Shown here in pieces: positions 1 through 9,033 of a stretch of DNA of 64,000 nucleotides. The stretch comes from Candidatus Sabulitectum sp. (GTDB taxonomy: Bacteria > Fermentibacterota > Fermentibacteria > Fermentibacterales > JCC-6): positions 16,457 to 80,456 of the forward strand of contig JAIOSV010000096.1 of assembly GCA_021107435.1 (NCBI GenBank), in the 5' to 3' direction. A program made the position numbers and the translations under genes. The notes beneath the pieces were generated by a model. That model ran no database searches, was not told the DNA's origin, and worked only from the letters and a program-made list of their open reading frames with translations. Numbering within the stretch: the first letter of the stretch is position 1; each line of letters opens with the position of its first letter.

Positions 1-1026
1 TTTGAGACAGACGTCATTGCCTCGCTGGCTGCGGATTTAACTTCCCAGGAGGATGTGGGTGAGATATGCCGGACACTTCTCAGAACACTGGAAACGTTCT
101 ACCCGGAAGACGCCATTGCAGTTCTTGCCGCTGGAGAATCACCTTCTTCCATAACACCGGAGAAACTTGTTGTTCACGCTGTATCAGGGTTGTACAAAGA
201 CAAAGCAGTACTCGCAGGAGCAACAATTCGGGTAGATGAAGATTCATCCGGATCGGGAATAATTATTGAAGCGGTGAGGACAGGTAAAACAATCAACATT
301 CCTGATGTGCTTCAGGCCGATATCTTCATGCCTGTTTTGTCGGATATCAGAAGCGAACTGGCTATTCCGATGCTGAGCAGGGGAAGAGTTGTGGGTGTTA
401 TAAATCTCGAAAGTACTCAGGTGAACAGGTTCCAGAGGAATGATATCAGAAGGCTGAACAACGTGGTGGGATTTGCCGCCGGCGTGCTTGAAACGGCTCT
501 TCAACAGACGGAGCTTATTAAACTGGCTCGTCGTGACAGACTAACAGGTTTGCACAACATGACCTTTTTTGAGGAAAGATATCCTGAGGAATTTGAACGG
601 GCTGAGCGGTATGAGTACTCCTTCTCGCTGATAATGATGGATATTGATGATTTTAAGCACTACAACGATTCTTTCGGACATCCAATGGGCAATGTTCTTC
701 TTCAGAAACTCACTAGAGCCATGACTGATGCTCTCAGAGATGTGGACATTCTTGTGCGATACGGTGGAGAAGAATTTGTCTGCATCCTTCCTCTGACAGA
801 TCAGCAGGTTGCCGGAGATATTGCTGAGAGAATCCGGGTAAAGGTGGTTGAAGCCAGTAAGGATATTCCCAATGCAACTGAGCAACCCAGAGGGTTTGTC
901 AGCCTCAGTCTGGGAGTAGCAACTTTCCCTGTGGACTCACGGGAGAAGGATGAGTTGCTGGAAATTGCCGATCAAAGGATGTACAGGGCAAAGAGAGCCG
1001 GAAAAAACAGGGTCTGCTGCAACTGA
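1..1026 (+). CDS. GAF-GGDEF diguanylate cyclase (5'-partial)
   Basis: The frame is open from the first base, so the N-terminus lies outside the window; a GTG at 55 is only an internal possibility. The visible part is a GAF-like sensory domain (roughly the first 170 residues) followed by a GGDEF domain. The GGEEF active-site loop is encoded at 763-777. Five residues before it is RDVD, the RxxD inhibitory I-site that in this family binds c-di-GMP for product inhibition. The likely activity is making c-di-GMP from two GTP, with the GAF domain sensing a ligand or redox signal. No membrane segment is visible in the part present. The next gene starts 8 nt after the stop. Diguanylate cyclase activity is well supported by the intact motif; the signal sensed is unknown. 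Confidence 0.93.
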   Translation, partial: FETDVIASLAADLTSQEDVGEICRTLLRTLETFYPEDAIAVLAAGESPSSITPEKLVVHAVSGLYKDKAVLAGATIRVDEDSSGSGIIIEAVRTGKTINIPDVLQADIFMPVLSDIRSELAIPMLSRGRVVGVINLESTQVNRFQRNDIRRLNNVVGFAAGVLETALQQTELIKLARRDRLTGLHNMTFFEERYPEEFERAERYEYSFSLIMMDIDDFKHYNDSFGHPMGNVLLQKLTRAMTDALRDVDILVRYGGEEFVCILPLTDQQVAGDIAERIRVKVVEASKDIPNATEQPRGFVSLSLGVATFPVDSREKDELLEIADQRMYRAKRAGKNRVCCN

Positions 1027-1034
1027 GGTCAAGA

Positions 1035-2138
1035 ATGAATTACGATGTTGTCATACAGGACGGTTTTGGTTTTTACTGCACAGAAAAACTGAAAGAATCC
1101 ATTGCTTCCATGGTGGAAGACACAGGAGGCTGGCCCCGGGGTACATCTACAGGGAACAGGGTGCTTCTCAAGGTGAATATGCTTGCCGCAAAGCATCCTG
1201 CCAGAGGAATTACAACTCATCCGGCAGTTGTTGCTGCGGTTTCATCTCTGCTCAGGGACAGGGGCTGCGAAGTTTTCATCGGTGACAGCCCGGGAGGAGC
1301 AGTAAAAGGCGTGGAGCGGTACTGGAGAAACTGCGGCTTTAACACAGCGGCAGAGATTACAGGTGCCCGGCTGGTAAGTTTTGAGGGATCCGGCTCCAGA
1401 AGAATTACTGTTCATGATCGTGAATATGATATTGCTCTTCCGATTCTTGAGGGGTATGATTGCAAAATAAACATGTGCAAGTTCAAAACACACATGTACA
1501 CACGGATGACCAATGCTGTAAAGAATTCCTTCGGTATTGTTCCCGGCCTGGGTAAGGCCATGCTCCATATGCGCAGCCCCCGTCCCCGGGATCTTGCTGT
1601 CAATATTGTTGATCTTTATGAGATAGCGGATTTCAGCCTTCACATCAGTGACGGAATTCTGTGCATGGACGGCAGAGGTCCAAGTACTGACGGCAGAAGA
1701 AGACACGAAGGATTTCTTGCTCTTTCCCGCAATGGTGTTTGCCTTGACATGGTGCTGTCTCAAATGGCCGGTCTCCCCTGGGATCAGCTGGATTCCAATG
1801 TTGAAGCTTTCTCAAGGGGGCTCGCTAAACCCTTCTCTGAGATAACTGTACAGGGCAGTCACGAGTTTGTTGACTTTGACATTCCTGACAGATCTTACCT
1901 GAATTATATACCCCGATGGCTGGGCTCTGTCGCTAGATTGCTGATGCGCACCGCTCCGGTTTCAAACGACTCGTGTACAGGCTGCGGAGTCTGCAAAAGG
2001 GCTTGCCCTGTGGATGCCATTGAGATCAGGAGTGGAAGAGCAAAGATGAAAAAGGGAACCTGTATTATGTGTCTATGCTGTCATGAACTCTGCCCTGAAA
2101 ACGCTGTTGAGTTGAAACTTCCTTTTGGAAGGAGCTGA
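1035..2138 (+). CDS. DUF362 domain protein with C-terminal 2x[4Fe-4S] ferredoxin domain
   Basis: A 367-residue protein. The N-terminal roughly 290 residues match the DUF362 layout (KVNMLAAKHPARGITTHP near the start, then a GDSPGG loop). The C-terminus has two ferredoxin-type clusters, CTGCGVCKRACP and CIMCLCCHELCP, at about residues 313-350. DUF362-ferredoxin proteins are common in anaerobes; their substrate is not established, and a redox or iron-sulfur role is the most that can be inferred. The ATG at 1035 follows GAGGTC. The gene lies between a diguanylate cyclase and an acyltransferase with 8 and 2 nt gaps, so all three are probably cotranscribed. The gap of unusual spacing in the second cluster (CxxCxCC) still leaves four cysteines. 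Confidence 0.88.
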   Translation: MNYDVVIQDGFGFYCTEKLKESIASMVEDTGGWPRGTSTGNRVLLKVNMLAAKHPARGITTHPAVVAAVSSLLRDRGCEVFIGDSPGGAVKGVERYWRNCGFNTAAEITGARLVSFEGSGSRRITVHDREYDIALPILEGYDCKINMCKFKTHMYTRMTNAVKNSFGIVPGLGKAMLHMRSPRPRDLAVNIVDLYEIADFSLHISDGILCMDGRGPSTDGRRRHEGFLALSRNGVCLDMVLSQMAGLPWDQLDSNVEAFSRGLAKPFSEITVQGSHEFVDFDIPDRSYLNYIPRWLGSVARLLMRTAPVSNDSCTGCGVCKRACPVDAIEIRSGRAKMKKGTCIMCLCCHELCPENAVELKLPFGRS

Positions 2139-2140
2139 CA

Positions 2141-3037
2141 ATGGCAGGTAAAGTTACCCTCTCCCATAAAATTGAGTATGTCTTGACAAGGCTCACAGGC
2201 TTTTTTCTTTCCGTTCTTCCCCTGAGATGCGCACTCGCGTGTGGAGCCCTGCTTGGCAGGATCGCATGGTCTCTGGGGGTAAGAGGAAAAGTATCCAGAA
2301 TCAATATTTCCACGGCATTTCCTGAGAAAACATCCAGGGAAGTTGACAGGATTGGAAGTTCTTCCTACGCCAACAGCGGAAGATTCATGGTGGAATTTAT
2401 CCGCCAGGGCCGTATGGGGCGGAAGTACTTTGAGAAATACATAACAGTTGAAAAAACAGATGCCCTTGAAAAAACACTTAAGCACACAACTGGAATTATT
2501 GGACTGACTTTCCACTTTGGAAACTGGGAATACTACGGAGCTTCCAATGTGTTCCTGGGCAAGGATATCAGTTTTTTGGTAGGCAGACAGCGCAACAGTC
2601 TTGTGGACGGCTACATAAACAGACTTCGATCTTCACAGGGCCCCAGGCTGCTCACAAGAGATGTTTCCATGAGGGGCATCATCAGAATTGCCAGGCAGGG
2701 GGGAATTGTCTGCTGGCTCAGCGATCAGAGCGCGGGCAGGAATGGTCTTGTTGTCGACTTTTTCGGTAAGCCTGCTTCCACTCCCAGAGGTGCCGCAGCC
2801 TTCAGTGTGAAGCTGAATATGCCAATAACCTGCGGTTTTATGATCAGAGAAAAAGGACCTTACCAGAGATTCGTGGTAAAAGAATTTCTGATGCCGGACA
2901 GGAATCTTCCGAAACACGAGGCTGAAGTCGAGCTTACACAACGGTACACAAAGGTACTTGAGGGAATGATAAAGGAATACCCCGAACTCTACTGGTGGTC
3001 CCATCGCAGATGGAAGAAGACAACTGATCTTTACTAA
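2141..3037 (+). CDS. Lipid A biosynthesis acyltransferase, LpxL/HtrB family
   Basis: A 298-residue inner-membrane acyltransferase of the lysophospholipid acyltransferase superfamily. The HX4E catalytic box is H125-FGNW-E130, and the C-terminus carries the family signature ELYWWSHRRWK. A hydrophobic segment near residues 17-45 would anchor it. Relatives transfer a secondary acyl chain from acyl-ACP to lipid A, which implies an LPS-type outer membrane. The ATG at 2141 follows the DUF362 stop by 2 nt, with GGAAGGAG just upstream. It could act on a different lipid such as an ornithine lipid or a glycolipid; the exact acceptor is not readable from sequence. Confidence 0.88.
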   Translation: MAGKVTLSHKIEYVLTRLTGFFLSVLPLRCALACGALLGRIAWSLGVRGKVSRINISTAFPEKTSREVDRIGSSSYANSGRFMVEFIRQGRMGRKYFEKYITVEKTDALEKTLKHTTGIIGLTFHFGNWEYYGASNVFLGKDISFLVGRQRNSLVDGYINRLRSSQGPRLLTRDVSMRGIIRIARQGGIVCWLSDQSAGRNGLVVDFFGKPASTPRGAAAFSVKLNMPITCGFMIREKGPYQRFVVKEFLMPDRNLPKHEAEVELTQRYTKVLEGMIKEYPELYWWSHRRWKKTTDLY

Positions 3038-3082
3038 TCCTGTACAGGAAAAGAAAGCATGCTGAACAGATTCTTTCGGCTG

Positions 3083-3111
3083 TTTACCGGGTCATGCCTT
3101 GATTGTATATT
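3083..3111 (+). promoter_or_regulatory. Possible sigma70-type promoter
   Basis: TTTACC (3083-3088) and TATATT (3106-3111) are 17 nt apart, about 35 nt upstream of the next gene start. The -35 box is a weak match, so this is a suggestion only. Confidence 0.35.
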
Positions 3112-3144
3112 TTATACTTGTGCAATATGCAGTATTGGGGGTAG

Positions 3145-3807
3145 TTGCTACAGATGATTATTGCCAGTTCATTGCCTGCGAATCCAGATAGAGTGTACAT
3201 TCTGGGTGCTGGAAGGTTCGGCAGTTCTGCTGCACTCAAAATAAGCTCTCAATGGCCAGACTGCGAAGTTCATCTTGTCGACAGGATTCCTGAAGTATCT
3301 TCTGAAATCCCGGGAGAACATCACTCCGGTACCGATGCTATTCAATTCCTTCAGGACAATTTTGTCAAAGAGAGACCGGATGATCTGGTGATTCCCTGTG
3401 TGCCTGTGCATGTCGCTTTTAACTGGGTTCTCAGTCATTTTGGTTTTTGTATTCCTGTACCTGTCTGCCTCATGGAATTTCTTCCCGGGTCGGTTGCGGG
3501 TAATGACGGATGCATCTACTGCTCCCGGAGCGATTTTGTCTGCCCTGACTCCTGTCCCGAGCCCGAGGGTTATTGCCCGGTAACGAAAATGAAAAGGAAT
3601 GAGCCTCTTTTTGAAACTATGGAGAAAATCAATTTGAATTCATACAGAACCATTATTGTTCGCTCAGGTCAGCTTTTACCCGGGGTTGGAGCTTTGACAG
3701 CGGGACAACTGTCAGCCTTGTTGACTGAGGTCAGGAGAGAGAAGGGGAGATTTCTCATTGGTACGGCTTCAAAGTGCCATGGGGTTATTCACGGATTTGT
3801 TCACTGA
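3145..3807 (+). CDS. Unknown Rossmann-like, cysteine-rich protein
   Basis: About 220 residues. The N-terminus has a dinucleotide-binding-like turn (VYILGAGRFGSSAAL) followed by a strand ending in D (HLVDR), as in NAD(P)-binding folds. The middle is cysteine-rich: C-x2-C-x6-C-x3-C-x6-C at roughly residues 124-144, which could bind a metal or an Fe-S cluster. The C-terminal part ends in a GTASKCHGVIHGF segment. I recall similar conserved proteins of unknown function in anaerobes but cannot name a family. The start is uncertain: TTG 3145 lies 3 nt after GGGGG, and ATG 3154 is the alternative. No signal peptide, so cytoplasmic. It probably begins its own transcript and ends 12 nt before the next gene. 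Confidence 0.7.
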   Translation: MLQMIIASSLPANPDRVYILGAGRFGSSAALKISSQWPDCEVHLVDRIPEVSSEIPGEHHSGTDAIQFLQDNFVKERPDDLVIPCVPVHVAFNWVLSHFGFCIPVPVCLMEFLPGSVAGNDGCIYCSRSDFVCPDSCPEPEGYCPVTKMKRNEPLFETMEKINLNSYRTIIVRSGQLLPGVGALTAGQLSALLTEVRREKGRFLIGTASKCHGVIHGFVH

Positions 3808-3819
3808 AAGGATAGCTGA

Positions 3820-4293
3820 ATGAAAAAAGCAACAGCAGTACTGCTTATTCTCACTTTAATGGCCGCAGCGGAGGGTTTCAAAAGACATGCGTTTACACTC
3901 TCAACGGGAATGCCTGGCTTAATCCTGCCGGAACTTGCCTATGAATACGCGTTTGACAAAAGCAACAAGATGGGAGCTTCAGTCGGTACTTTTTATATAG
4001 TGCCCGAATTCCGGTTGAGTTATATCAGAATGATGAGCTGCTTTGAACTTGCGGGAAGCGTCGGTTATGTTCCTTCTTTTGATAACGATGATGATGGTCT
4101 TGCCGACATTTTTGATGAACTGCTATCCTGTGGCGCAGAAGGGACAACCTTTATCTCTGCAACTGCAGGTTACAGGTACTCAGCTGACGGTGGATTTATC
4201 TTCAGGCTTGCCGGCGGAGCAGGATACTTCATTGGCGATGACAAGTCTTTTACGTTTCCATTTCTGCAGCTGGGAGTCGGGTATGGCTTCTGA
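3820..4293 (+). CDS. Small exported, outer-membrane beta-barrel-like protein
   Basis: 157 residues with a clear signal peptide (MKK, then a hydrophobic run ending in AAA/EG at about residue 18). The rest alternates polar and hydrophobic residues in short glycine-rich strands, ending in LQLGVGYGF with a terminal aromatic residue, as in barrel proteins. An acidic DNDDDGLADIFDE loop at about residues 88-100 could bind calcium. AAAGGA lies 7 nt before the ATG. No named family is recognised; the barrel assignment is inferred from pattern only. Confidence 0.7.
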   Translation: MKKATAVLLILTLMAAAEGFKRHAFTLSTGMPGLILPELAYEYAFDKSNKMGASVGTFYIVPEFRLSYIRMMSCFELAGSVGYVPSFDNDDDGLADIFDELLSCGAEGTTFISATAGYRYSADGGFIFRLAGGAGYFIGDDKSFTFPFLQLGVGYGF

Positions 4294-4510
4294 CCGCGAA
4301 AAGGATGGAGATAGAACTGAATTGTAAACCTGACGTCGCGAACCTCTGCCCGCCCGATAACTTGAGTTTATAGCGTAAAACGTAATTATGTTCGTTGCTA
4401 TCCCGCAATCCGCTTTTTACTCACCGGTATTGACGCCGGAAATGACAGCTATTATTCTTCCCGCAATGGTTTCATGAAAACGGTGAATGCTTTTATCAAA
4501 GGGGGCAGAG
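4294..4510. other. Intergenic region
   Basis: About 215 nt between a barrel gene and the FG-GAP protein. I see no RNA gene, convincing terminator or strong promoter here. Confidence 0.5.
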
Positions 4511-5725
4511 TTGAAAATCATACCGATTCTTTTGGTACTTGCAGCTGGGCTGTGCATGGCACAGGCACCTGCCTACCAATCATTTTTGTACATGGAGTGT
4601 GCCGGGAACCCTATTGATGTGGGTAACTACGGAGCTCCATGTATTGCCGACTGGAACGGCGACGGCGAAAAAGACATGATTCTTGGTATTTTCTCCAATG
4701 GAAACATTCGTTTCTACGGAAATGTGAACACAAACGATTCTCCTGTATTTAACAGCTACACCACCATGAAGGCTGATGGTATCACCATCACCCTTCCCTA
4801 CGGTTGATGCACCGGTGCGACAAATCCACAGGTTGTGGATTGGAACGGTGATGGCCTTCTTGATATCATTGTCGGAGACAGAAACGGCTATGTGACTTAT
4901 TTCAGAAGAACCGGTCCGGGAGTTAACGATCTTGCCTCCGAAGGACATCTATCGGACGGAAGCGGTGTGATTGATGTTGGCTACAGCTCCGCACCGGTAG
5001 TAGTTGACTGGAACAACGACGGCCTCCTTGATCTTCTGATAGGCAACGACGCCAGCTCACAGGGTATCAGGCTTTACCTCAACTCGGGAACTGCCACTAA
5101 TCCTGTTCTGACCACCTGGGTATACATTCAGAGCAACGCATCAAATATCAACAGGAGCCGCTGCTGCCCTCAAGTTTATGACATGAATGGTGACGGCAGG
5201 AAAGATCTCATAATGGGTGAGAACTATGCTCATGTCTACTACTATGAAAACACCGGCACTGATGCAGCTCCTGTCTTCAGCGGGTATGAGGACATTAAAA
5301 GTGCCGGAAGTCCTATTGAGCTGTACTATGGCTCAAGGCTCTGGGTTAACGACTGGAATGAGAACGGGTTCCCCGACCTTATTGTAAGCGACTACAACGG
5401 CGAAGTTTATGTCTACATGGTTGACCTGACAGGTGCAGCTGAAGAAACCACCGCACAGGTTCAGACCTGCTTTTCTGTGACACCGGTGATGAATCCGGCA
5501 CAGGGATGCTTCAACATTAATCTTCAGGCACCACGGGGTGGAAACGCTGAGCTCAGGGTTTACGATTCCGCAGGAAGACTTGTTGCCGCAAAGGGAGCAA
5601 CAGGTCTGTCCGATGGAGCGAATCTTGTCACAATAGATGCCGGGTCAATGGCCGCAGGCGTTTACACTGTTGTTGCCGCAGTTGGTTCTGAAATTTCCAC
5701 CTGCAGGATGGTTCTTACAGACTGA
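4511..5725 (+). pseudogene. FG-GAP/VCBS repeat secreted protein with Por-type tail, interrupted by an in-frame TGA
   Basis: One reading frame runs from TTG 4511 (MKIIPILLVLAAGLCMA signal peptide; AAAGGGGGC 5 nt upstream) to the stop at 5725, broken by a single TGA at 4805-4807. The part before it is 98 codons; the part after has no proper start of its own. Both parts belong to the same protein: DWNGDG-type calcium-binding FG-GAP blades occur before (one) and after (DWNGDG, DWNNDG, DMNGDG, DWNENG) the stop, at regular spacing. The last ~85 residues form a Por-secretion/FlgD-like tail (AELRVYDSAGRLV... AGVYTVV). It would be an extracellular beta-propeller. The TGA could be a recent nonsense mutation, an assembly error or recoding; I favour the first two. 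Confidence 0.75.
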
Positions 5726-5749
5726 TTCCGCAGTATTCAGAAATAGTCA

Positions 5750-5774
5750 GGGGGCAACCGATCGGGTTGCCCCC
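5750..5774. terminator. Bidirectional hairpin terminator between convergent genes
   Basis: Perfect 10-bp stem GGGGGCAACC / GGTTGCCCCC with a 5-nt loop, centred between the stop of the FG-GAP gene (5725) and the stop of the minus-strand propeller gene (5814). Only a short T run follows, so termination efficiency is uncertain. Confidence 0.75.
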
Positions 5775-5813
5775 TTACGGGTTCAAAGAAACGGAGCGGT
5801 ATCAGATTGGAAG

Positions 5814-7271
5814 TCAGTTCAGCTTAAGGCATCTTCCGACTTCATGATGTCCGCAGGCATTGAGTTTGATCAGATAGCAGCCGCTCGGTACTTCCTCTGA
5901 TGGAGTCCACAATACAGTATGGGATCCCGCGGGGATCCGGTCATTCACCAGTTCCTCAAGCAGTCTTCCTGAGAGATCAAAGACAGCCAGTTCAACCCTG
6001 GTCTGTTCCGGTACGCTGTACGTGATGGTTAAATCGGATGAGAATGGATTTGGTCCTATCGTTTCCAGAGTGGTTAGAGGACTTTCGCCGGTTTCCTCTT
6101 CAATTCCAGTTTCAGGTTCCAGCTTGATAAGGTAGAAATCAGAGTGGCCTGCACCGTAGGAAACAGTACATCCCGCAACAATGTATCCACCATCCGTAGT
6201 CTGCTGAATGGATTCACCGGGATCGTTTTGAGGACCCCCGATGGTCTTTGTCCACAGTGAATCCCCGCTGGAGTCTGTTTTTATGATATAGACATCCGAA
6301 CCGCCCGCACCGAAAGATTTGACTGATCCCGCAATGATGTATCCTCCGTCGGCTGTCTGCTGAACAGAGTAGCCGGCATCGTAATCAGAACCTCCGAATG
6401 TTTTTGTCCACAGCACATTTCCGCCGGAGTCCGTTTTAATAAGATAGACATCTTCGCCGCCCGCACCGTAGGATTCGGTTGATCCCGCGACTATGTAACC
6501 CCCGTCGATTGTCTGATGAGCATAATAGCCTACATCGAAATTAGTACCCCCGTAAGTTTTCGTCCAGAGTGTATCTCCACTGGAGTCCGTCTTTATCAGA
6601 TAGACATCATCAAGACCGGCACCGTAGGAATCGGTAAATCCCGCAACAATGTAGCCGCCGTCGGTTGTCTGCCGGACAGAGAACCCGTATTCCCATTCAT
6701 ACCCTCCAAAGGTTTTTGTCCAGAGTGTATCTCCGATGGAGTCAGTCTTTATGAGATAGACATCAGCGCCACCCGCGCCGTAGGAGTAAGTATATCCCGT
6801 GGCAACATAGCCCCCGTCGGTTGTCTGCTGAACGAAGTAGCCGGCATCATAACCGGATCCACCGTATGTATTTGTCCATAGTGTATCTCCGTCGGAGTTA
6901 GTCTTTATGATGTAGACATCAGCACCGCCTGCGCCGTAGGAACGAGTGGATCCCGCGACAATATAGCCTTCATCGGTTGTCTGCTGGACAGAGAAGCCAG
7001 GATCATATTCAGTACCACCGAAGGTTTTTGTCCACAGCGTGTCTCCGCTGGAGTCTGTCTTCACCAGGTAGACATCATAGTCGCCCGCGCCGTAGGATTC
7101 AGTATATCCGGCGACAATGTAGCCCCCGTCGGTTGTCTGCACTACAGAGTAACCGAGATCATAGCCAGTGCCCCCGAAGGTTTTAGTCCATGCAACATCG
7201 GGAACCTGAGCATGTAAATTTTGAGTACAGAACAAAATCACGAATACAGTAAAAATCGCAAAAAGTTTCAT
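5814..7271 (-). CDS. Secreted seven-repeat beta-propeller protein with Por/T9SS-like C-terminal domain (copy A)
   Basis: About 485 residues from ATG 7271 (GGAG 9 nt upstream; an ATG at 7286 is less likely because this GGAG would lie inside the coding sequence). A signal peptide (MKLFAIFTVFVILF...HAQ) is followed by seven near-identical 52-residue repeats of the form GG-x3-D-x-G-x-S-V-QQTTDGGYIVAG...GAG...DVYLIKTDSSGDTLWTKTF. Seven such units suggest a closed seven-bladed propeller. The last ~80 residues are a Por-type sorting/FlgD-like Ig domain (GPNPFSSDLTITYSVPE... FDLSGRL... PSGCYLIKL). Likely exported and surface-attached or released. The ligand or enzymatic role is unknown. A close paralogue lies immediately upstream on the same strand. 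Confidence 0.85.
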   Translation of the reverse strand: MKLFAIFTVFVILFCTQNLHAQVPDVAWTKTFGGTGYDLGYSVVQTTDGGYIVAGYTESYGAGDYDVYLVKTDSSGDTLWTKTFGGTEYDPGFSVQQTTDEGYIVAGSTRSYGAGGADVYIIKTNSDGDTLWTNTYGGSGYDAGYFVQQTTDGGYVATGYTYSYGAGGADVYLIKTDSIGDTLWTKTFGGYEWEYGFSVRQTTDGGYIVAGFTDSYGAGLDDVYLIKTDSSGDTLWTKTYGGTNFDVGYYAHQTIDGGYIVAGSTESYGAGGEDVYLIKTDSGGNVLWTKTFGGSDYDAGYSVQQTADGGYIIAGSVKSFGAGGSDVYIIKTDSSGDSLWTKTIGGPQNDPGESIQQTTDGGYIVAGCTVSYGAGHSDFYLIKLEPETGIEEETGESPLTTLETIGPNPFSSDLTITYSVPEQTRVELAVFDLSGRLLEELVNDRIPAGSHTVLWTPSEEVPSGCYLIKLNACGHHEVGRCLKLN

Positions 7272-7496
7272 ATCAGGACACTCCATTCTTTGCCAAGTTG
7301 ATTTCAGGAGGAAAACAGTAATCCGCTATTGCCGCTGAAGATGAAGAAAAGAATCCGCTTCCTGAACATATACAGAAACACCCCTGAGAAACAATCCTCG
7401 TAGACTATTGTCAAGTAACTATGCCATTTTCCGGGAGTTCCCTGATGTTTTGATTCGTCTGTGTAACAATTCTGCTCAAATAACCCGGATTGCAGG
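7272..7496. other. Spacer between tandem propeller paralogues
   Basis: About 225 nt. The only recognisable element is an AAAGAATGGAGT block just before the copy A start, which is repeated before copy B and carries the ribosome-binding GGAG. No gene or clear terminator seen. Confidence 0.5.
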
Positions 7497-8954
7497 TCAG
7501 TTCAGCTTAAGGCACCTTCCAGCTTCATGATGTCCGCAGGCGCTGAGTTCGATCAGATAGCAGCCACTCGGTACTTCCTCTGATGGAGTCCACAATACAG
7601 TGTGGGATCCTGCGGGGAGCAAGTCACTAATGAGTTCTTCAACCAGCCTTCCCGAGAGGTCAAAAATCGCCAGCTCAACCCTGCTCTGTTCCGGTATGCT
7701 GTATGTGATGGTTAAATCGGATGAAAATGGATTCGGCCCAATTGTTTCCAGAATGGTTAGAGGATTTGCGCCGGTTTCCTCTTCAATTCCAGTTTCAGGT
7801 TCCAGCTTGATAAGATAGACATCAGAGCTGCCTGCACCGTAGGATACAGTTAATCCTGCTGCAATGTAACCGCCGTCAGTTGTTTGCCGGATAGAATTGC
7901 AGCGGTCATAACCGGCACCTCCGATAACCTTTGTCCAGAGAGTATCTCCGCTGGAGTCCGTTTTTATGATATAGACATCGTAACTGCCCGCGCCGCTGGA
8001 ATTCGTAAATCCAGTAAGAATGTAGCCGCCATCGATTGTCTGCTGGACAGACTCACCCACGTCATTACCGCTGCCCCCGAAGGTTTTCGTCCACAGGGTG
8101 TTTCCACTGGAGTCTGTCTTTATCAGATAGACGTCAGAGTTACCCGCGCCGCAGGACTCAGTGTATCCTGCGATAATGTATCCGCCATCGGTTGTCTGCT
8201 GGACGTAGTAGCCATGGTCGGAATCAGCACCTCCGATAGTTTTCGTCCACTGGGTATCTCCACTGGAGTTTGTCTTAATAAGATACACATCGTCGTTACC
8301 CGCGCCGCAGGATCGGGTTGATCCTGTGAGTATGTAGCCCCCGTCGGTTGTCTGCTGGACAAAGCTGCCGGCCTCGGTATTAACACCTCCGATAGTTTTT
8401 GTCCACAGAGTATCTCCGCTGGAGTTTGTCTTTATCAGGTAGACATCGCTGTCTCCTGCGCCGTAGGAATCTGTGCTTCCGACAACAATGTATCCCCCGT
8501 CAGCGGTTTGCTGAACAGAGTAGCCTTCGTCGTCGGAAGTGCCTCCTATAGTTTTCGTCCACAGAGCGTTTCCGCCGGCATCCGTTCTTATCAGATAGAC
8601 ATCCCGGTTTCCTGCGCCGTAAGAGTCAGTAACTCCTGTGACGATAAAGCCCCCGTCAGTGGTTTGATGAACCGACTCGGCCCAGTCAAGAGTAACACCC
8701 CCGAAGGTTTTTGTCCACAGGGTGTCTCCACTGGCGTCGGTTTTTATCAGATAAACGTCTGCGCTGCCCGCACCCCAGGATAGAGTTACTCCCGCGACAA
8801 TGTAGCCTCCATCGGTTGTCTGCCGGACAGAATAACCCTCATCGGCTTTAGTATCTCCGATTACCCTCGTCCATGAGACATCGGGGGCTTGAGCATGTAA
8901 GCCCTCAGCACAGAACAAAATCACAAATACAACAAAAACTGTAAAAGATCTCAT
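7497..8954 (-). CDS. Secreted seven-repeat beta-propeller protein with Por/T9SS-like C-terminal domain (copy B)
   Basis: 485 residues, with the same architecture as the downstream copy: signal peptide (MRSFTVFVVFVILF...HAQ), seven repeats of 52 residues ending in DVYLIKT(D/N)SSGDTLWTKTI, and a Por-type tail. The tails of the two proteins are almost identical (both end in HHE-x-GRCLKLN), while the repeats differ more, which suggests tail homogenisation or strong selection. ATG 8954 is preceded by GGAG at 10 nt within the same AAAGAATGGAGT block found before copy A. Function unknown; extracellular propeller inferred. Long overlapping frames on the plus strand here are repeat-driven shadows. Confidence 0.85.
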   Translation of the reverse strand: MRSFTVFVVFVILFCAEGLHAQAPDVSWTRVIGDTKADEGYSVRQTTDGGYIVAGVTLSWGAGSADVYLIKTDASGDTLWTKTFGGVTLDWAESVHQTTDGGFIVTGVTDSYGAGNRDVYLIRTDAGGNALWTKTIGGTSDDEGYSVQQTADGGYIVVGSTDSYGAGDSDVYLIKTNSSGDTLWTKTIGGVNTEAGSFVQQTTDGGYILTGSTRSCGAGNDDVYLIKTNSSGDTQWTKTIGGADSDHGYYVQQTTDGGYIIAGYTESCGAGNSDVYLIKTDSSGNTLWTKTFGGSGNDVGESVQQTIDGGYILTGFTNSSGAGSYDVYIIKTDSSGDTLWTKVIGGAGYDRCNSIRQTTDGGYIAAGLTVSYGAGSSDVYLIKLEPETGIEEETGANPLTILETIGPNPFSSDLTITYSIPEQSRVELAIFDLSGRLVEELISDLLPAGSHTVLWTPSEEVPSGCYLIELSACGHHEAGRCLKLN

Positions 8955-9033
8955 AGCTGAAATACTCCATTCTTTATTGAGATGATCTGCTTCTGGAATG
9001 TCAGCTGGCTGCTGTTTCCTCTCTCTATGTTAT

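Noticed and set aside
4805..4840. Selenocysteine insertion at the in-frame TGA
   Set aside because: The only nearby stem, GCACCGGTGC, leaves no proper loop, the neighbouring codons do not show a conserved motif, and this repeat protein family has no known selenoproteins.
5814..8954. Plus-strand open frames over the propeller repeats
   Set aside because: They follow the 156-bp repeat period in another frame, lack ribosome sites and are shadows.
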